Source: Pieris napi (taxonomy: Eukaryota; Arthropoda; Insecta; Lepidoptera; Pieridae). Taken from it: a stretch of 64,000 bases of DNA. The notes beneath the pieces are model-generated. The model searched no databases. It saw only the letters and a list, made by a program, of their open reading frames with translations, and had not been told where the DNA came from. Below, piece after piece: positions 14,701-64,000 of the stretch (positions within the stretch are counted from its first letter, which is position 1; each line of letters begins with the position of its first letter). Where the stretch lies: contig NC_062239.1 in the NCBI RefSeq assembly GCF_905475465.1, positions 2,666,001-2,730,000 of the forward strand, read 5' to 3'. A program made the position numbers and the translations under genes.

Positions 14701-16808
14701 CAACACTAATTTGAGGCCCCAGGATTAAAGGTATTTTTATTCCAAGTCAAGAGATAGCTAGAGCTGAAAACATGTAAATACTAAGCTGGTTAATAATCTG
14801 CAGGCTCCGGCTATAGCGGACGAGCACGAGTGCCTTGAACGAGGAAGATGCCGCAATGGGAGTTGCGTACCCTATTGCGAGACGCAGGGAATGCACAGTT
14901 GTATGTGTGATATAGGTAAGGGTTAATGACTGACTAGTTTGACAATGTTCTGTAATGTTTATTAAGTGTTACTAGATACGACATGTTTAAGAAACAATAA
15001 CGGAAAATGAATAAAGAAATATATGCAACCTGACTAAATAGTTTGTAGCGCCTCTGAATTTGTTTTTTATTTAAAAAGCTTTGCCTACCATATTGTCCAT
15101 AGTACAATAAAAGCTTACACAAACAAAAATAACAATAAAAATTAATTGTACACCCTTTAACAGGCAAAATACAGGAAGCTTTATATTTATACCATTCTAT
15201 CCGGTTTGTCTAATTATAGAAATGAGTTGAAAGAGTCTTTGAAAGCATCCACGAATTTCTCTATTATGTTTTTTTGAATACTTGTAGTATTCGACTTAAT
15301 GGATTTGTAAAAATGGTATTTCAGTTGCTGACGCATGCAAGCGTTGTTGCCGCAAGAGTTTGAACAAAACGTGTTTTCCCGTCGCCCACAATGATATTCT
15401 ACCAGATGGGACACCATGTATTCAAGGATTTTGTAATAAGGTAGGTAAAAAATGATATAAATATACTTTATAGATTAAAATTTTAATACTCATTTGATTT
15501 AAAGTAATCCATCTTAAAATTTCAAATTATCAGTTAGAAAAACTCTGCTTTTATTATCTAGATATTTATGAATATTATTTTTGTTGAAAATATGACTCAA
15601 ATGATTACGTATAATGTACATAGGCTTGAAAATAAAAGGTTAAATCAGAATTTCATATTAATAATTTCAGGGCGTTTGTGAGAAGACGATCCAAGATGTG
15701 GTGGAGCGATTCTGGGATATCATAGAAGATATAAATATAAACAATGTTCTGGGTTTCCTGCGGGATAATATTGTTGGAGTTGTAGTATTGGGCACGGCTT
15801 TTATCTGGATACCCGCAAGTTGTGTGGTAAGTAATTGTTAGTGAGATACTTTTAAAAAAATAATAATCATAAAGTTAAATAAAAAAAAAGCAAATAGTGT
15901 TTTTACTCCAAAATTTGCTGTAGAATTGTTACTGTATTCATTTGTAACGGCTCAAGAATGCTTAAAAAATCTTATATTGATATTTTACCTGCAACATAAT
16001 TACAATCTCTTTATTATAAATTATAAAGTGCTAAACCAAGTTTGAGTGAAATTTATAATGATACCTACTTAAATCTTAATCGCAGCTCTGAATCTTACCT
16101 TGGAATTCCACTTTATGATTGACATGTCCGGAATGTAAGAGAGAATGTACTTATTATTTTATTACCCAATTTAATTATATTGTGTTCCACAAATATGATG
16201 CAATTGCTTTCATTTCTGCAGATAAGTTATGTGGATCGTCGAAGACAGCGCATGCAGCAGAAATACCTTGCATGGGAAAGACAACATGATCTCGTACATC
16301 CGTCATCACCGCGGAAGATACTTTACACTAGGTAACTTATTAACTTGTATTCTAACTCTCGACGACTTAACTTATTGAGTCGTTATATATATAATTATTA
16401 ATTTAATTCCTCAAAAGTGCTTTATGTTGGCGTTGAGTTGTGTTGGCGAAGTCACGTCGTTGACATGACTTCAACGTTCTTAGCTGTGCACCAATCATTT
16501 TTAGGAAATTGGCATATCTTAGGTTAAAAAAAAAAGACTAATTAGATGACCTAGAAAGTAGTGTAGTCTGTTCTGTATAAGACAAAAAAGCTACTTAACT
16601 TGTCTATAAACAGGTTCCATCTAAAGATCCCATAAATAATTAAGCTGAATTAAGAAATATTTTTGTTGTATTGAGTATATTTTTAAATTTTTATAATTCT
16701 TATTAAATAACCACTAACTATTAAAACTGATTGTCGTGTAATTTCAGATTGCCGAAGCTGAAACCTCCAGGAATTAAATCGGTTATTCAAGGTTCAAGTC
16801 AACTGTAG
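8758..16808 (+). CDS. ADAM17: ADAM17 / TACE membrane metalloprotease
   Basis: Zinc sheddase that cuts membrane-anchored ligands and receptors at the cell surface. Exons: 8758-8830, 9185-9424, 9550-9671, 9864-9996, 10139-10410, 10903-10962, 11181-11315, 11500-11638, 12143-12378, 13529-13667, 14003-14199, 14804-14915, 15325-15440, 15671-15826, 16222-16331, 16748-16808; phases agree at every junction and the 2301 nt give 766 residues. In order: signal peptide; prodomain with the PRVCGY cysteine switch; acidic linker and furin site RVKR; catalytic domain with [12 protein letters not shown] (zinc ligands and catalytic Glu intact) and Met-turn MYTYSVSG; Cys-rich disintegrin part; membrane-proximal domain; CANDIS-like [10 protein letters not shown] helix; one membrane span ([15 protein letters not shown]); and a short basic tail of about 56 residues, much shorter than the human tail. 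The combination of cysteine switch, furin site and CANDIS-like helix marks ADAM17 rather than ADAM10. Confidence 0.95.
10465..10864 (+). mobile_element. Helitron-like element, copy 1
   Basis: Starts TCTAATATATAAAATTCT after an A, ends CTAG before a T, with no target duplication: the Helitron pattern of insertion between A and T. Two related copies lie at 40322 and 43247. It lies in the ADAM17 intron between exons 5 and 6. No ORF. Confidence 0.6.
13690..13855 (+). repeat. Dispersed SINE-like repeat, family 2
   Basis: Carries the words GGCTCGCACGTGCGTTACCGG and TTGGTACGCTCTTTTCTTGA, shared with copies near 22645, 37700, 39735, 40998, 50280 and 59820. It lies in the ADAM17 intron after exon 10. 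I recognise this type as a common lepidopteran dispersed repeat. Confidence 0.55.
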
Positions 16809-16847
16809 TTTTCAGTATTTAATAATAAGGATTTTACGTATCTTAGA

Positions 16848-16857
16848 AATAAATAAA
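16848..16857 (+). terminator. ADAM17 poly(A) signals
   Basis: Two overlapping AATAAA hexamers about 40 nt after the ADAM17 stop. Confidence 0.6.
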
Positions 16858-16878
16858 AAACAAATTAATATTGAATAT

Positions 16879-16884
16879 TTTATT
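16879..16884 (-). terminator. Dynein heavy chain poly(A) signal
   Basis: AATAAA on the minus strand, about 125 nt past the dynein stop and 22 bp from the last ADAM17 signal, so the two 3' UTRs probably touch or overlap. Confidence 0.55.
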
Positions 16885-17008
16885 TCATTTTGATAAACTC
16901 TACTCAATAGAGCATTAGCCACATACAGTGATTGATAAGTGTATTAAGCAGATAAATGGATATAAATATTGCAAATAGAATGCCTTATTAATAATAATAG
17001 CAAAATGT

Positions 17009-63944
<46,936 letters not shown>

Positions 63945-64000
63945 CTATGAATTTAAAATTATATTGATGACTGATTGGTAAATCTTAATTTTTTTTTTGT

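Overview
The window is eukaryotic and almost certainly from an insect genome, most likely a moth or butterfly. It is AT-rich and has GT-AG introns. Its gene models read as insect-like orthologues of conserved animal proteins. The introns are crowded with short dispersed repeats of kinds common in Lepidoptera: a tRNA-like SINE, a 'GCCGGCCTTTTAAGAATTGGTACGC' type repeat family (described here only by its core), Helitron-like elements ending CTAG, and LINE 3' ends. The species cannot be named from sequence alone.

Layout: (1) 47-443, minus strand: two phase-compatible open segments of an unidentified gene. (2) 1090-1607, plus: COX16, a cytochrome c oxidase assembly factor, two coding exons. (3) 1730-2490: AT-rich tandem repeat. 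(4) 3091-6617, plus: a polyubiquitin gene with a TATA box, a 5'-UTR intron and 12 head-to-tail ubiquitin units plus a terminal serine. (5) 6620-8744: intergenic, with two terminal-inverted-repeat elements. (6) 8758-16808, plus: an ADAM17/TACE sheddase, 16 coding exons, 766 residues. (7) 17009 to the window end, minus: most of the cytoplasmic dynein 1 heavy chain (Dhc64C/DYNC1H1 orthologue). There are 78 coding exons per transcript and 79 in the window, giving about 3,991 residues; the first several hundred residues lie beyond position 64000. ADAM17 and dynein converge tail to tail, and their poly(A) signals are about 20-35 bp apart.

The most interesting observation is in the dynein stalk. Two tandem exons (33603-33798 and 32861-33059) encode alternative versions of the first part of the microtubule-binding domain, about 69% identical. 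Both have intact splice sites and identical phases. Each has a length of 1 mod 3, so using both, or neither, shifts the frame and hits a stop within a few to about 27 codons. This is the signature of mutually exclusive exons, and it would let the motor switch its microtubule-contact surface. A second candidate alternative exon (44636-44683, 48 nt, in frame) would add 16 residues just before AAA2, ending in TWIEK and echoing the TWMEK that ends the constitutive exon before it.

Other points: none of the 12 ubiquitin units is canonical (A19 in eleven units; P19 with S22 in the first). A deleted pogo/Tigger element, a long-armed inverted-repeat element and two near-identical inverted copies of a ~370-bp element lie inside dynein introns. 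No RNA gene, CRISPR array or prokaryotic feature was seen. All exon boundaries were worked out by eye from splice motifs, reading phase and remembered family sequence, and they need transcript support.
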